Positions 4,979 through 5,831 of a DNA stretch of 5,831 nt are shown in pieces (within the stretch, counting starts at the first letter, position 1; every line of letters begins with the position of its first letter). The notes below the pieces were generated by a model. It did not search any database. It was not told where the DNA came from and was given only the letters and a program-made list of their open reading frames with translations. The translations under genes were made by a program, and so were the position numbers. The stretch lies in assembly GCA_007136525.1 (NCBI GenBank), contig SLGU01000226.1:1-5831 (forward strand), read 5' to 3'. This DNA is from Desulfobacteraceae bacterium (GTDB taxonomy: Bacteria > Desulfobacterota > Desulfobacteria > Desulfobacterales > Desulfosalsimonadaceae).

Positions 4979-5831
4979 ATGATGATCAATACCATAACAA
5001 AACGGAAAATCGTTCAGCATGTCGCCTTTACGGTGCTCCGAACCGCCGTGTTGATCAACGTGGCCGCCCTGTTCATATTTCTGGGGTTTATCGCGGTGCA
5101 GGGGATTTCCGCCATCAGCTGGACGTTTCTGACCGAGGCCCCCCGGGAGGCCATGACCGAAGGCGGCATATGGCCATGCATCGTGGGAACGGTTTACCTT
5201 TCTTTGGGGTCGATATTCGTGGCCTTTCCCTTGGGGGTGGGCACCGCGATATATCTGAATGAATATGCGGGCAAGGGCCGCTGGGTGACCATTGTCCGGA
5301 TGGGGATCGTCAACCTTGCAGGGGTCCCGTCCGTTGTCTACGGGCTTTTCGGCCTGGCGTTTTTTGTCATCTGGCTGAAAATGGGCGTCAGCATCCTGGC
5401 CGGGTCGCTGACCCTTGGCGCATTTATCCTCCCTTTGGTTATCGGCGCCTCGGAAGAGGCCCTGCGTGCCGTGCCCCAGGCGAACCGGGAGGCGTCTTTA
5501 GCCCTTGGGGCGACCCGCTGGCAGACAATCTACCGCGTTGTTCTCCCCGAGGCCCTGCCCGGCATGATCACCGGCCTGATATTGGGCATGAGCCGGGCTG
5601 CCGGGGAAACCGCACCCATCATGTTCACCGCGGCCGTGTTCTTTTCCCGGGAGATGCCCAAGTCCATTTTTGACGAGGTCATGGCCATGCCTTACCATAT
5701 TTACGTGCTTGCCACGGCCGGGACTGAAATCGCCAAAACAAGGCCCTTGCAATACGGAACGGCGCTGGTCCTCATGGCGCTGGTGCTGGGGATGAATCTG
5801 GTGGCCATCCTAATCCGCAACCGACTGCAGA
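4979..5831 (+). CDS. pstA: PstA, phosphate ABC transporter permease (C-terminal end cut by window edge)
   Basis: Second membrane subunit of the phosphate importer, partner of PstC. The reading frame is open from the ATG at 4979 to the right edge (284 complete codons, no stop), so probably only about ten residues are missing compared with the roughly 290-300 residue family. It opens MMINTITKRKIVQHVAFTVL, with a first membrane segment at about 20-42. Typical PstA stretches follow: GGIWPCIVGTVYLSLGSIF (62-80), VGTAIYLNEYAGKG (87-100) and LAGVPSVVYGLFGLAFFV (113-130). The EAA loop REASLALGATRWQTIYRVVL occupies 170-189, with the following Pro190, and SRAAGETAPI has Arg206 and Glu210. A second ATG directly follows (4982) and is equally possible. 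AAAGGG lies about 12 bases upstream, partly inside a small 4-base stem (GGGA/TCCC, 4964-4975). With a 19-base gap from pstC, translational coupling is likely. pstB, the usual next gene, is on the other strand, though a second copy beyond the edge cannot be excluded. Confidence 0.94.
   Translation, partial: MMINTITKRKIVQHVAFTVLRTAVLINVAALFIFLGFIAVQGISAISWTFLTEAPREAMTEGGIWPCIVGTVYLSLGSIFVAFPLGVGTAIYLNEYAGKGRWVTIVRMGIVNLAGVPSVVYGLFGLAFFVIWLKMGVSILAGSLTLGAFILPLVIGASEEALRAVPQANREASLALGATRWQTIYRVVLPEALPGMITGLILGMSRAAGETAPIMFTAAVFFSREMPKSIFDEVMAMPYHIYVLATAGTEIAKTRPLQYGTALVLMALVLGMNLVAILIRNRLQ

Noticed and set aside
1..5831. A novel defence, mobile or biosynthetic system
   Set aside because: All long coding frames are accounted for by pho and pst genes, and no repeats, recombinase, toxin-antitoxin or array structure is visible.

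Overview
The window is a phosphate-starvation locus: genes of the high-affinity Pst phosphate ABC transporter and of the PhoB-PhoR two-component system, arranged as two divergent gene groups. No phage, transposon, CRISPR or RNA-gene signature was seen. The DNA is moderately GC-rich (about mid-50s percent judged by eye). The protein style, in particular a short PstS of the PstS_2 type and a PhoR with a large periplasmic domain, suggests a Gram-negative bacterium, most likely of the Desulfobacterota (former Deltaproteobacteria). That placement is an inference from remembered family resemblance and was not tested by a search.

Left part, minus strand, read from right to left: phoB (2760 to 2077), phoR (2037 to 208, starting on TTG) and the beginning of pstB (200 to the left edge). 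The gaps are 39 and 7 bases, so this looks like one operon. Right part, plus strand: pstS (3124-3957), pstC (preferred start 4066, end 4959) and pstA (4979 to the right edge, nearly complete). The 363-base gap between phoB and pstS (2761-3123) holds the promoters of both groups. It contains a phased row of Pho-box-like units facing pstS and one Pho-box-like site facing phoB. A long, nearly perfect hairpin (3995-4035) lies between pstS and pstC.

How the genes work together: PstS binds phosphate in the periplasm, PstC and PstA form the membrane channel, and PstB supplies ATP hydrolysis. In the family model PhoR monitors transporter activity, usually through PhoU (not in this window), and phosphorylates PhoB when phosphate is scarce. 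PhoB then activates Pho boxes, here plausibly those of both divergent groups. The unusual point is that the ATPase gene pstB lies behind phoR and not behind pstA, so transporter subunits are split between two transcripts that share one control region.

This is a recognisable, well-known system, not a new one. The points most worth a second look are the split gene order, the phased Pho-box array, and the strong pstS-pstC intercistronic hairpin.
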